Below are positions 11,886 through 23,304 of a stretch of 64,000 nt of DNA, one piece after another. The stretch's first letter is position 1, and the number at the start of each line of letters is the position of its first letter. The notes beneath the pieces were generated by a model. The model did no database searches, was not told where the DNA came from, and saw nothing but the letters and a program-made list of their open reading frames with translations. The stretch is taken from the NCBI GenBank assembly GCA_902806575.1, contig CADCXD010000002.1, positions 3,534,001 to 3,598,000 on the forward strand, given 5' to 3'. Position numbers and translations under genes: made by a program. This stretch comes from Jackrogersella multiformis. Taxonomy: Eukaryota > Ascomycota > Sordariomycetes > Xylariales > Hypoxylaceae.

Positions 11886-13258
11886 AGAGTTTGGTGATGG
11901 GCGGTAGTGTACTCAACTCAAACTCGCTGCTCCGTACCTTGGCGCAAGTAGTATAAAAGTGACTGGCTCTCTACGAGCCTTGCTAAGAAAATAAATATGA
12001 TAGACATTAAGTGCTGTATTACAGTTTTAATATTATCTTAAGTACCTCTTACACAAAACTGGCCTGCTTAAGTGCTATTAATGCTACTATGAACTACTTA
12101 TATATATGCTTTTTGAATGTAATATTGTAATGATTGTCTTTAGTGTTGAAGCCTTTTTGAAATTGGAACTTGTAACATTACCTCAAGGTACCTAGTGTAG
12201 GTACGTACAATCTATATGCACAGACCACTTTATGCTGTTACGACCACTTAACATGTGATTGGTGCCGTCACTGTGGACTGTAAACTCAGGCGATGTGTTA
12301 TCGATAAGGAAAGTTTAGACTTAGGTGTTTAGGTTAATACAAGGAAAAGGAAAGCGACCGAGCAAAAAAAAAACTTTAAATGAGTTAGAAGATACTAGAT
12401 ACTTGATACTTGATACTTTGTAAGATACTTTTGTAAAATACTTTTTTGTACCTGAACTGTGAATGTTTACATATTACATACCTATTCACATATTCACGTA
12501 TTCGCGCATTCACGTCGCCCTGGATGATTTCACTGCTTACCATCATTTTCTAGAGCGTTATTTAAACCCCAAGTAGGCGAAGAAAATTGACGATTGTTTG
12601 TAAAGATCATCTCCACCCAAACCTGTCTCATAGGTTGAAACGGCCCGGTGCCATAGACGTTCCAGTGTTGTCAGAATACCGAATCCTATCACATCATCGC
12701 ATCGATACATACCTCTTGATACCGAACTATAAGCACTCTCCGAACTTGCCCACTATAGCCTACGATCAGTCGATATTGGACTCATCGTCGGACCTCCTTG
12801 TCTTGGAAGTTGATGAAGGAGGCCTACCAACAACAATCCCAGCCGACACAAACACCACCTACCCGTCGACGACCATCAGATCCACACGAGCACTAGCAGG
12901 ATCGCATTTTATATATTAAGCCTTTCTTAGTTAAAGGTCAATATAGGGAAATTTGTGTCGACCTCGGTTTCTTGCTCTTACCTCCAAGGTTGAGCCCTCG
13001 CCTTGGTTCCTACATCTCGATTTGCAGAGCGGCCGGCATCAAAGAAAGAAGAAAATCAGGAAATAAGAAAAAGGACAGACGACAGTATTTTTGCCGAGTG
13101 CAGCTGCTATCAAGTGAGAGGATTAACCGCGTGAATCCTCTGTGATACCGGACTTTGGTGATTGTGAATCCAGTCCCAAGATCTATCGAGGAATTTGTCA
13201 AGACTACCTGGGCATCTTATTCTCCCACTGGGTCCACGAATTGGTTGAACAGTCGACA
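11886..13258. other. Intergenic spacer upstream of EDC3
   Basis: About 1.4 kb, AT-rich around 11990-12480, with a short tandem run of GATACTT/GATACTA units at 12389-12440. The span 12587-12919 can be read as a 110-codon open frame (not ATG-initiated), but it has low-complexity Thr/Ser composition and no recognisable domain; it is more likely EDC3 leader or promoter. No supported gene. Confidence 0.5.
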
Positions 13259-15539
13259 ATGGAGGAAGAAGCTGTTTTGGCTCAATGGATGGGGGTCTAC
13301 TATCAGGTGGTCCTTAAGGAGCCAGCAGGTCGATGTATCCGAGGAATTTTGAGCGGTCTCGTGCCCCAGCAGCACCTCACGCTGGTCCAAGGTATGTTAG
13401 AAGAAAATCCTCAACCTCAGCATTGACTAATAAGAAATTAGCTGTGGTGGTGGGCACAAACCAATTCTATGAACGACTGAACATCGATGCAATGAATGTC
13501 CACGACATCACACAACTGGAAAACTTCATGCCGGCGGCCCCTATCGCATCCACCACATCGTCCGCTATCCCCGTGATACCTCCCCAGTCAACGCGGCCTC
13601 AACCAACATTCCAAGATCCCGCTATTCTAAGCTTTACCCCTAGGTCAAGCTCAATCCCCCAGCCTAATCCACATCATCACGCGCAACCAAACATTGCAGA
13701 GAAACGAGACCCTCCGATCATCCTCAATCCTGCTGACCGGATGACCTATTCATCTCCCGATGAGATCACCGATGCCGTTGGCGCCACTCCCCTCAACGCA
13801 CCGATGTCGCAACTGAGAATCTCCCCAGCATTTGACAGTGTACGTACGCAAAAAGAGGAACTCGAATCAACGTCCGCCGCCTTCCACGATCCGTCAGAAC
13901 CCAGAAATGACCGTGGCCGAGGCACGCGTGGCCGGGGACGGCGCAGCAGGCACAAGGCAGTGAATAGCAATGGCTCTCCGGCACAGCGAAACAACCGAGG
14001 CCCAGGCTGGAGAGAGACTCCTATCTTGGAGTCCACCGAGTCATTCCAACCTTTCAAAGCGCTGAAGAAGAGTCAGAAGGCCCGAATCGATGCAAATGCC
14101 GGCAATGGCTGGGCTTCGGAAGACGTTACGGACGTCCAAGGAGCCGGCGACTTTGACTTTGAAGGCGGTCTTGCCAAATTTGACAAGCGAAAGATATTCG
14201 ATGAGATGGAGGAGAAAGATAAAATCGACGAAGCCGAACGTTTGGTATCTCACAATCGTCTTCCTCGTCCGAAACCTGGGACGGCTGGGGGTAAGAACTT
14301 GCATTACACCGAGAATGTTTTGGAGCAGCAGACTACCGCTTTAAAGGCAAAGGAGGCCTCAGGTGACTACTGGAAGAGCGAAGCTGACGATATAATTAAC
14401 GGTGCTGAACACTCAGGTAGTGGTCGTAACTCTAGACTGAGAGCAGATTCGCGAATGTCGGCAACTCGACGATCGCAGTCGCGTAAGGCCAGCACTACTG
14501 CCAGCGTCGGTGGATCAAGTCGAGTCAACTCAGGGGTAAGTGCAAATCCCTCGATTTTAATCTACGGTCTCCTCCCACCCTTCGATTTATGTCACTAACT
14601 AAGCTACTCCAACAGTCCACCTCCGCTCCTAGCGGTTTCTACGCCGTAAAATCTAACCGTCGAATAGAGGCAATTGCTCATCTACCTATGCAGACGCTCG
14701 AGAATGTGGCGCGTCACGAGTTTGGCTTCACCGAGGATCTCATGGCCGAAAATGCTGGCCGCGGCATTACCGAAGTTGTAATGCTTGCTCTCGACGATCC
14801 TGCGGTCACACTCCGCGCTGCTGCAACTTCGCCGCCAACGACCCCCACGATCGTGGTCTTGGCTGGCAACAACAAGTCGGGGGTACGTGCTCTCGCGGCT
14901 GCTCGCCATCTTCGAAACCGCAGCATCAATGTTTTAGTCTGCGTAGTCGGCATCGAGCGCGAGCGAGAGCTGTTAGAGGACGTCAGAAAACAAGTCCGGC
15001 TCCTTCGCAATTTTGGCGGTATCATCTTCAACAAATCGGAGCTTTTTGAACATGTTAGCCAGGCTAGTACCACTTTGGATACGGCTTCTCAGGGCTCCGT
15101 AACTTTGATTATTGACGCCCTCCTTGGACTCACGACGCCGTTCGAGGAACTGCGCAAGTCTGACCAGGCCACTACATATGAACTAATGGAGTGGTCGAAT
15201 AGGAACGAGGCGTTCGCCCTTGCGATCGATATGCCGAGCGGCATCGAGCCTCAATCCGGTAAGGTCAACATCATCGACGGCGCCAAGCTCTACGTCCACC
15301 CCCGCTACGTAGTCGCCCTCGGCGCGCCGAAAGTAGGTCTGCTAAAGGCGCTAGAGATGGGCGAAGAGAACGGCGACATCGTCATGGTAGAGCAGTGGAA
15401 GCTGTTCCTAGCAGACATCGGACTCAGCCCTGTCATCTGGCGCAAGGTAGCGACCAAGATACGTCGCGGAATCGAGTTTGACGATAACTGGGTGCTAGAA
15501 CTACGTTACCAGCGCCAGGTAACTGATGCCGACGATTAA
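13259..15539 (+). CDS. EDC3: Enhancer of mRNA decapping 3
   Basis: Cytoplasmic P-body scaffold that activates the DCP1-DCP2 decapping enzyme. Exons: 13259-13391, 13442-14535 and 14616-15539. Introns are 50 and 80 nt, with GTATGT and GTAAGT donors and TAG and CAG acceptors. The product is 716 residues. Domain order is that of EDC3: an N-terminal LSm-like domain (YYQVVLKEPAGRCIRGILSG, then LTLVQ spliced to AVVVGTNQF), a long Ser/Pro-rich linker with an RGRGTRGRGRRSRHK basic patch, the FDF motif (DFDFEGGLAKFDKRKIFDEM), and a C-terminal YjeF_N Rossmann domain starting LENVARHEFGFTEDLMAENAGRG. The LSm part is rather divergent. ATG 13259 has A at -3 and sits just before the LSm domain. Confidence 0.93.
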
Positions 15540-16488
15540 AGGTGATGCCTCCTTCCAATTTCGACCTGTACCAAACTAGCGGGAAGCAATTCCCATCATC
15601 GTGACGGCCGAAAACACTACAGCCATAGTTGGATGATGACAATCTCAAATGTCCTTCTCGATCCATCACTCTACTACACTCCGCAACTTCGGAACACTCG
15701 TCATATCCAAGTAGAATTACATAGCACCGCAACAAAACTGACGAACCATACGACATGTGGCGGAAAGTCTACTAAATCATTCGGTTCATTGGTGTTTCGA
15801 TAGGTCAAAGTTGGCCATCGGCACGCAGAAAACGTCGCCTTCATATACCCCAAATTCTTGCATTTTCGGATGGCGTTGGTGAGATTCTACATACAAAGCT
15901 AGGCAGCTCTTGCAGGATGGCAACGGATGGAGAAAGGTCTTGCATAAGTATATTATAGTGGTGGGAAAAGACCACCGAAGTGACGACGACGTTGCTTTTG
16001 TCGGATAAATTGTAGTTAATAAAAAACAAACGACCATGTTAATATAACGACTATTAATGTCGATGTTTGTCGAAACCGGGTTCCCGTAGGATCGATCATA
16101 TGGTTTCTTAACTCCGACCTCATTCGGGGATCTGCCCTGCTACCGTACGTGTACGCCCCTTGTTCTTATCCCTACTAGTTTCGGTCCTGGCGCTGTGTGG
16201 TATCCAATAAGACGGTGGGATTTACTCAGCAAATCCGCATCGACCAGGGTAGCTCGGCATAAGCTACAGTGACATTCTCATCCGTATCATCCAATGGTGT
16301 CATAGATGGCATGTTTCGTCTCGTACGAGAAGCTGCTGGACCAATGTTTAAGGCTTGATTTGCAGGCGCCAGCGAGACTTGCGTATGCGGTAGTGTTTCT
16401 GCAGTATTACCTAGGTCCTAGGTATAGGTAAATAAAAGCCAGCTGCCCTCCTTGATACCATCCCGTCCAGCTCGTACCCTTCTTCAAC
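15540..16488. other. Intergenic spacer
   Basis: About 0.95 kb between EDC3 and the hemerythrin gene on the same strand. No open frame of note. A CCTAGGTCCTAGGTATAGG motif lies at 16411-16430, about 60 bp before the next start codon. Confidence 0.5.
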
Positions 16489-17496
16489 ATGGAACCCCTC
16501 ACCAAGTATCAACCTCGACGAAGCATCCTCGACAGACCTATACTCATAGCTATCCCCATTCTGATCGGATTGTTCATAACCCGATCGCCTTTCTTCATGG
16601 CAGCCCCGGCATTCGATCCCGCCGCCGCGGACGGCACGCCCTGGGCCGACGCTCCTATCAAGCTGGTTGCCACGCCGCAGTACGAAACTAAGAAGGTATT
16701 CCAACCCCCACCCCAACCCCTCGTCCGACATAACAGATCACGAAGTAAGAATCAGCATGTGCTAACCTATTCGTCGTCGCCAACCGAACAGACCGACATC
16801 TTCACGACCGGCGCGACGCACATGGCGCTCCTCCACAACGCCATCATCCGCGGGTTCAACTCGGTGTACCAGCAGGCGCCGCACGTGCAGGCGGCCGACA
16901 AGCCGGACTTCATCGGGTACGCGCTGACGTGGCACAAGTTCGTGGCCTCGCACCACGACGACGAGGAGGCCACGCTGTTCCCCAAGATCGAGCAGCTGCT
17001 GGCGGACACCACCGTCTGGGCCGCCACGCACAAGGAGCACGAGGCCTTCCTCGGCGGCCTGGCGGAGTTCGCGCGGTACCTGCGCGCGGCGCAGGAGCAG
17101 CCGGCGGGGTTCGACGGCGCGCAGCTCGTGGCCGCGATGGACGGGTTCCGCGCGCCGTTCGAGGCGCACTTCCACAGCGAGATCGCGACGATCGCGGGGC
17201 TGGCGGCGCACGCCAACGCGCCGCTTCCGGGGTCGGCGGAGGAGGCGGCGGCGGCGGCGACGTTCAAGGCGTGGGGCAAGAGCACGGTCATGAAGGCCGG
17301 CACGCTCGACGTCGTGCCCTTCTTCCTGCTGAACCTCGACGGCACGGCCGAGGACGGCGCCTGGCAGAACTGGCCCCCGATCCCGGCGCCCGTCAAGTGG
17401 GGGCTCGTGAACGTCGCCGGCGCCTGGCACGCGCGCTGGTGGAGGTTTAGCTCGTGTGCGGCGGGACGGCCGCGGAGGTTGTATGCGCTGGAGTAG
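16489..17496 (+). CDS. Membrane-anchored hemerythrin (HHE) domain protein
   Basis: Likely non-heme di-iron or cation-binding protein of the hemerythrin HHE family; the physiological role is unknown. Exons: 16489-16695 and 16792-17496 (303 residues). The 96-nt intron has GTATTC donor, GTGCTAAC branch site and ACAG acceptor. Residues about 16-31 (RPILIAIPILIGLFIT) form an N-terminal membrane segment or signal anchor. The four-helix core shows the expected ligand pattern: HMALLH, WHKFVASHHDDEE, THKEHEAF and FEAHFHSE. The 96-nt intron is open in frame, so intron retention would add 32 Pro-rich residues without breaking the protein. The second exon is very GC-rich, unlike the flanks, and produces long antisense open frames that are not genes. 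Confidence 0.87.
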   Translation: MEPLTKYQPRRSILDRPILIAIPILIGLFITRSPFFMAAPAFDPAAADGTPWADAPIKLVATPQYETKKVFQPPPQPLVRHNRSRSKNQHVLTYSSSPTEQTDIFTTGATHMALLHNAIIRGFNSVYQQAPHVQAADKPDFIGYALTWHKFVASHHDDEEATLFPKIEQLLADTTVWAATHKEHEAFLGGLAEFARYLRAAQEQPAGFDGAQLVAAMDGFRAPFEAHFHSEIATIAGLAAHANAPLPGSAEEAAAAATFKAWGKSTVMKAGTLDVVPFFLLNLDGTAEDGAWQNWPPIPAPVKWGLVNVAGAWHARWWRFSSCAAGRPRRLYALE

Positions 17497-18677
17497 GCGG
17501 GAGAGGAGGGGGGGAGGGGAGAAGTAAAGAGGACGAGACTAGGAGTGCTATGATACCCGGATGGTTTTTAATACTGTAGAATATGGAATTTAGGTGTCGG
17601 ATGGATGTTGGTATAATGATATCTCCCCTTGAAATCACGAATGAAACTGTTTGCTTGTTGGGCATTGTACTGGGGACAGAGAAGCTACATTAATATGGTT
17701 ACATTTAGGGTTGAATAGTTTGGATACGGGGTTTGCCCTAATTACTACTATCATTACATTCTCTCCGTCATGTGCCTACCTATCTACCTAGATGTACTAG
17801 GTACTTCAGCTTGCGTGAAGTAGTCCCTGAAGCTAGAATAGACGTAGAGGTCCCATTATTCAATGTTTCTTTTACTGGCTCTTGGATTGACGCCTGCTTT
17901 CACGACGACAAGACTTGGTAGACAAGTGTAAGATGATCGTGATATTTCTAAAGTACCTTGGGTTATGTACCTAGGTAGGTACTTATATCTTTTAGATGTA
18001 GAATCAAACAACAAGGCAAGATTCGAATCTCAACACTCAAATCGCACAAGCGAATAAGACATTCGTACTAGAAATGAAGCAGAAAGGTACACAGAGAAAG
18101 CCACTAACATGATTGACGATGATATACTTGTCCTTCCACAGCACTGCAGTAAAGTAATACACATGAAACAGACACGAGGGCCAGTCTAAGCCAAGGTCTC
18201 GAAGGTGCTATCCTCAATAGACACCTACGTACGACCGGCCGGAAGGCTCAGGGGCTCACCGCCGTCGCTTACTTCGCATGGCACTACATCATCTTCTAGC
18301 ACGACAGTAAAGGGGTAATTTGGGCTCAGAAAAGTGTTGGGATACAATGCACTATATTTAATAATATGTTCCCATTCTGAGTAGCTCGCCAAATCTAACC
18401 GATTCTAAAACATGCCGCAAGTAGCTACATGTACATTTCTTGTATACATGAGTAATAAAGACCGATTGATTGCTAGGTACGTATGGCGCCTCCAAGAGAG
18501 CACGCACGAGATGAATAACGCGAGTAAACATTATTATGTATGCCTAGCTGCCTTTAAACTCGTCACTTCGCTTCTTGTCCTTTTCTTCGAGGATTAAAAA
18601 CTTCTCTATGCCTCGATTGTCCGTCTGCCATCGTCATTAAAGATCATGATATTCGTTAGGGTGATTGAGGGAGGTAT
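17497..18677. other. Intergenic spacer
   Basis: About 1.2 kb between the 3' ends of two convergent genes. It is AT-rich with CCTAGGTAGGTAC near 17970 and CTACCTAGATG near 17784. A 61-codon open frame at 18412-18597 has no recognisable feature. No supported gene. Confidence 0.5.
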
Positions 18678-19135
18678 TTAGGTGTCACTAGAAAGAATGG
18701 CATGGTTAGACAACATCGTCGGATAGGAGAGAAGGGTAGGGGAAGATATATATGGGGAACGTACAGTAATGCCAATGTTAGGTCGCCATGGATGCGTGCT
18801 TTGAGCGTGACCTCGACCTCGAGGTTGAGGTCGAGACGAAGACGAAGGGTGTCGGATTTGCTGTCACCTCCCTTGTCGCCTTCGTCCTGCTGCATCATCT
18901 GCTGCTGCTGCTGCTGCTGCTGCATCATTTGTTGCTGCTGCCTCTGCTGGAGTATCTGCTGGTCTTCCTGTGGCTGAAGAGGCTGCACTGACCCGGGGCG
19001 ACGACGGTTGCGGCGGCGAGTGCGAGGCGGTCGTGAAGTCTCGGACATGTGGTCTGAGACGTCCGATTGGTCGGTCTCCTGGGTGGCTGTCGGGGCCTGC
19101 CTCTTGGGCTGCTGCTCCTCGGCGCTAGAAGACAT
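18678..19135 (-). CDS. Small Q-rich protein with alternating beta-strand-like tail
   Basis: A predicted 126-residue protein from two exons: 19135-18765 and a 10-nt terminal exon, 18687-18678, across a 77-nt intron (GTACGT donor, GTCTAAC branch, TCTAG acceptor). Without splicing the frame would read on to 18656 through non-conserved residues. The N-terminal half is Ser/Glu/Arg-rich with a basic RTRRRNRRRPG patch (possible nuclear signal). Next comes a Gln/Met tract encoded by a CAG repeat, then the segment DTLRLRLDLNLEVEVTL followed by KARIHGDLTLALL, in which hydrophobic and polar residues alternate strictly. I recall similar tails in fungal hypothetical proteins but no named domain, so no function is assigned. 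Composition suggests a self-assembling or scaffold protein; that is inference. Confidence 0.7.
18901..18923. repeat. (CTG)n trinucleotide tract encoding poly-Gln
   Basis: Uninterrupted GCTGCTG... tract on the plus strand, read as CAG (Gln) codons on the minus strand within the small Q-rich protein. Interrupted CTG/TTG units extend it to about 18965. Likely length-polymorphic between strains. Confidence 0.9.
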
Positions 19136-21441
19136 TGTGTTTTTTCTACTTGTTGTTATGGGTAGGCAAGTGGGTAAGAAGATATCAAATGGATAATACT
19201 AAGTTATAGTACCGGACTTGTTCTAATATAGTGAAACCTCTAGTAGAAGAACTAGAAGGGAAGATGATGGGAGACTAATATATACACCAGCCCTACGGAC
19301 AATTAAAAGGAGCTCCAAGGCGCCTTATTTGTATGGAGGTCGCGTGGCTGAAAGCTTTTTTAGAAATCTTGATATTTTCAACCCTTTACGTTACCTACCT
19401 ACCTGCCTACATACGTACGTACGTACGTTAAATGATCAATCGACGATGAATTAGATCCAACGTCACCACTTGATGTAGGTACTCCATATATGTATCAATT
19501 AGCTGATTTACAGTGGCTGAAGGAGGTCATATACTTAACGGTCCGGACCAAATCCTGATTTGGACCTAGACACTTACATCATGAGGCGTATAGGGGTGTC
19601 GGGGTTGTCGGCACTCCCTTGCTGACCCTTGCTGACACCCTCCCGCCGCCGAATCAGAGACCTCCCAGAAAGCCTCATGTGGTAATTTGACGTCGGAGTC
19701 CCCACCTTGCTACCCCATATCCCCCCTTACCTACCGTTATAGCCCCACTACTATTCGAAAAGGGGAACAGGGGGCTCCCCCCTTTATTACTCATTACTTT
19801 CTATTTTGAGGGAACTCAAACTCGACTATCAGTAGACTTTGGTATTGAAGATGCTGACTGGATATTAGGTACAGGTCAAAGAGAACTAAACTTTGAAGAA
19901 GGATTCAATTGGTCTTATCATTTCCCACTTTGGGCTCAATGATCTCAGTGATCCTCAGCCCTGGCACTATTAGATGTGCTTTATTCGATGGCACATATAC
20001 TTTTCAATCGTCATAATAATATATTTATTCCTAGGTTTATGACCCACGAACAAAACATTGGAACCTAGTGAGATTTGATTTATATACAATACTTACAGCT
20101 GAGACGGTGTTAGTTCTCTCAGCTTAAATAATTACTACCTAGAGATGCGAGTAAACATCATTGTGTCTAGTATAAGGTTATTCTCTTCTCAAATAACCTC
20201 AGAGTTATAGACCGTGAACCAATCCCGATGTCCATGGTGCCGCACTTACAGTTTTCGTTTTCGTTTTCGTTACTTCACCACATGTCGAACTATATATTGC
20301 TTCACTATTCCTCTGGCTCTTATTCTAATAAAGGTCAATCTGGTGTGAGCAGTTGAATTCGCAGAGTCGGTTACCGAGTTGGAGGAGATAAGTAGAGTCG
20401 AGAAACCTATTATCGCATACTGCTAAGACAGTAGTAACGTCTATTAAGTAAAATGTCTATTTGATAATACTATCCTTAAATAAAAGAAGGATTCGTTTCA
20501 CTTTGTATGAAAGCCATTGCGAATTCCGCAATTCGACGGTTTACTGTTAACTTTAGAGAACATGGAAATGCCTCATGTTTAACTAACCTACTTAGAACAT
20601 AGAAGCAACTGTTTTTATCTTATATTATCCCGGAAAGACGGAAAGGGTGTTAACTCCTTACGTTAGATAAAGAACGACCGAGCGTAAAAGGTTAACAACG
20701 CTTCTAGTTGAACTAATATCGAGGTACTATTATTATAGCTAACTTAGAAGCTATACTCACTATCGTGGGTATGCATTAAATCGAGATTTATTATATTAAG
20801 AGCTTAAGGGCTTAAGGCTGGCTGATACATATAAAACAAGTAAATAATTGCATTATACTACCAGTATTATGTCTTGTCTATGTAAGCTTTGTGAATGGTA
20901 TACTACTTGAGTGGGCCAAACAAACTACAATCTGTAGTTTTATGTTTCTCTTGTCACGCACCTCGATACACTGGGAGAATCCCCATAAACGACTAACCAT
21001 TGCAGACCGCGTATTCGTGTATATTACATCGGAAAAGCTTAGACTATAAGATGTAACGATGCTGAGAGTATTGCACAGACCCCCCCAATCTTATATTACA
21101 CCCTTTTTATCACGAACCGATATACATCAAGATATAGATCGCCCTTCGAACTAGGTTAAGGCTACGTAGGTGATTACACCAATGATATTAGATCTGGAAA
21201 GCCTCAGATCATGACGCCTGATAATAATACAATATAAATGCTATTATGCCCTTCTAATGAACCAATCTAATCTAAGAGCGAACGCTCAATGTGTCATCGC
21301 TCATCCTGATGCTTAACCAATAGTTATCCACCTATTATCCCAAACTCCAGCAACCTGTCTAATTCTATCACGGAACCCTATAATACATTGTTATCATACA
21401 TATAATCCTTTAGCCGTCTATCGTACACCCATATTGGTAGT
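19136..21441. other. AT-rich gene-free stretch, probably RIP-degraded
   Basis: About 2.3 kb with no open frame above 60 codons on either strand and stops in all frames. It is rich in TA, TTA and AAT words, unlike the flanking coding DNA, particularly from about 20030 to 21400. It also contains (ACGT)n at 19413-19428 and TTTTCG repeats near 20252-20271. Such composition is typical of old transposon DNA mutated by repeat-induced point mutation, but no terminal repeats or transposase remains can be recognised by eye. Confidence 0.45.
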
Positions 21442-22962
21442 TTATCGAGCATGTCCGTTGCCGATAATCTCCATCTCGTCATCTGACGATAATCCAGATA
21501 ACTCCCTCTCTACCCACGAGGAGATATTCGACGCAGCCTCGATTGGGTTGTCTAAATGCAACTGGAAAAAGCCTTGCAGTTGCGAGGGAGTAAACGTGTC
21601 GTCTGGAATTTGTGCCGCAAATTCCGAAGCGAGACGCTGCAGTCGCTCATGGTCTAGCTGTAGCTCGTGACCATCACTCATCGCGCTCGCGTCTTCCCCG
21701 GGGGATGGCAATGGCGAGCTGTCGATGTCCAGGGCGAACATGCGTAGAAACATCTGCTCGGCCGACTTCCGACTAATATTCCCCAGCATTATTTTCATGT
21801 CGACACGGCCAGGCCGTACCAGAGCGCTGTCCAGCCGCTCGGGCTTGTTGGTGGTAAGAATTACGATGCGGCCTTCCGGAGATCCTACGCCATCCAACAC
21901 ATTGAGCAAGCCGGAAAGCGTGCAGTTCGTCATCGCCTCGTGGCGCTGGTCGTGGGTTGTCGACTCGCGCTTGGTCCAGATAGCATCGATATCTTCCAAG
22001 AGCACAATGCACTGCGGCGGTACCTCGTGAAACATCTGCTCCAGATCCTGGTCAGTCGCCACGCTTGGGATCTTCACTTCGTAAAGATCGAGGCCGAATT
22101 CGCCCGCGAGGGCAGCCGACAGAGATGACTTCCCCGTGCCGGGCGGCCCGTAAAACAAGTATCCTCTACGATAAGGCATGCTGCGACCCTGGTATAGCCT
22201 CTTGGTGTTGGGGTCGAGGTATTTTCTGATGTCGGCGAGGAGGTCCTGCTTGAGCTTATCGTCGAAATGGACAGTCTCCAGACGACGGATCGGTTTGCGG
22301 GACTTCGGCTGCCAGGACATCCTATATCGCGAGTATATAATGACGAAGTATTGCGCCTGCTTGTCTGCATATTCTTGACAGGTCTGTATTAGCCTCTTGA
22401 TGGGTTCCGTCGATCGTCCGAGGCAGCCAATCGTAAGCTCTTCTCCTCCGGCGCCGTCATAAGCTGAGCTTGCCATCAATGCCTTGAAAGTCTCGAGCGG
22501 TCTCGTCACTACAAATAAATTACCTTCGTGCCAGAACCAAGCGGTCTCAAAGTGAGGTAGGTACTGTATATCCCTGCGGGTCTTCTTTAGCAGCGCGGCT
22601 CGGTCCGCAGCGGCGCCGGGTTGAATCTGGGTGCGGGCCGTGAAGGAGCGGATGCCCCTAAACTGCACGACGTTGGCCATGACCCAATTGGTGACATGCC
22701 TATTCAGCGGGTCCTGACCAGGAACTGTCACGGACGAGATGAAGAATTGTCGCACCCAGCCATACACCTCGCGCCAAGCCGCCCTCAGAAGTCTCCAGGC
22801 TGCGGGAGCAGCACCTACGCATGCGGCCAGGGACCCTAAGCGTGCGATGTCAAGTCCGGATACCCAGTAGCCAATGAGGTCCCTCAGAAAGTCTAGGCCA
22901 TGCATTGATGGGTCGAGGAGCCTATGACTCGCTGTAACGCCGAGGTGAAAAGGCCGGGCCAT
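21442..22962 (-). CDS. BCS1-like AAA ATPase
   Basis: Single-exon gene for a 506-residue AAA protein of the BCS1 (mitochondrial Rieske-assembly chaperone) family. The N-terminal third carries a hydrophobic segment (about residues 35-60, IARLGSLAACVGAAPAAW) and the BCS1_N region (SSVTVPGQDPLNRHVTNWVM). The AAA domain shows Walker A GPPGTGKSS, Walker B IVLLEDIDAI, sensor ILTTNKPERLD and arginine finger RPGRVD. It is probably one of the expanded fungal BCS1 paralogs rather than the true bc1 chaperone, because the N-terminus diverges and the C-terminus is long and acidic. ATG 22962 is the first in frame; 22905 (MHGLDFL) is an alternative start. It lies 343 bp downstream of the HNH gene on the same strand. 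Confidence 0.85.
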   Translation of the reverse strand: MARPFHLGVTASHRLLDPSMHGLDFLRDLIGYWVSGLDIARLGSLAACVGAAPAAWRLLRAAWREVYGWVRQFFISSVTVPGQDPLNRHVTNWVMANVVQFRGIRSFTARTQIQPGAAADRAALLKKTRRDIQYLPHFETAWFWHEGNLFVVTRPLETFKALMASSAYDGAGGEELTIGCLGRSTEPIKRLIQTCQEYADKQAQYFVIIYSRYRMSWQPKSRKPIRRLETVHFDDKLKQDLLADIRKYLDPNTKRLYQGRSMPYRRGYLFYGPPGTGKSSLSAALAGEFGLDLYEVKIPSVATDQDLEQMFHEVPPQCIVLLEDIDAIWTKRESTTHDQRHEAMTNCTLSGLLNVLDGVGSPEGRIVILTTNKPERLDSALVRPGRVDMKIMLGNISRKSAEQMFLRMFALDIDSSPLPSPGEDASAMSDGHELQLDHERLQRLASEFAAQIPDDTFTPSQLQGFFQLHLDNPIEAASNISSWVERELSGLSSDDEMEIIGNGHAR

Positions 22963-23304
22963 TGTGGGCACGCCACTGCTGCAGCGGACGACTACAGATG
23001 TCACACTGCGTCTTGGGAGCTTATCTCTTTAGGTAATAGGGATTACAATGGCTTCAATTGATCAGCTGTGCTGTTGTTATAAAGTTGTAAAAGTATGAAG
23101 ATCTAATGAATCTCCTTTTCGTAAGATGAAGAGGTTTTACGCCCCTGAAATGCGGTCTTTTGGTTGGCTGAAAGCTGTCATAGCGCCCGGCAAAAGCCAC
23201 ACCCATACAGCGAAAATAATATTACTCTTAATTAAGTAAATATTTATTTACTTTTTCGTGGTATTATTTTACTTTGTTTTTTTGCCTTTCTCTTTTTCTT
23301 CACT
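22963..23304. promoter_or_regulatory. Short spacer between HNH and AAA genes
   Basis: A 342-bp gap between the stop of the HNH-domain gene and the start of the BCS1-like gene, both on the minus strand. It must hold the terminator of the first and the promoter of the second. It is AT-rich (AATTAAGTAAATATTTATTT near 23230). No specific site is claimed. Confidence 0.4.

Noticed and set aside
12587..12919. 110-codon frame upstream of EDC3
   Set aside because: No ATG at its start, Thr/Ser-rich composition, no domain; better explained as leader or promoter.
16762..17430. Long minus-strand open frames (209-222 codons) opposite the hemerythrin gene
   Set aside because: They are Arg/Ala-rich shadows caused by G/C third positions of the real gene, with no family features.
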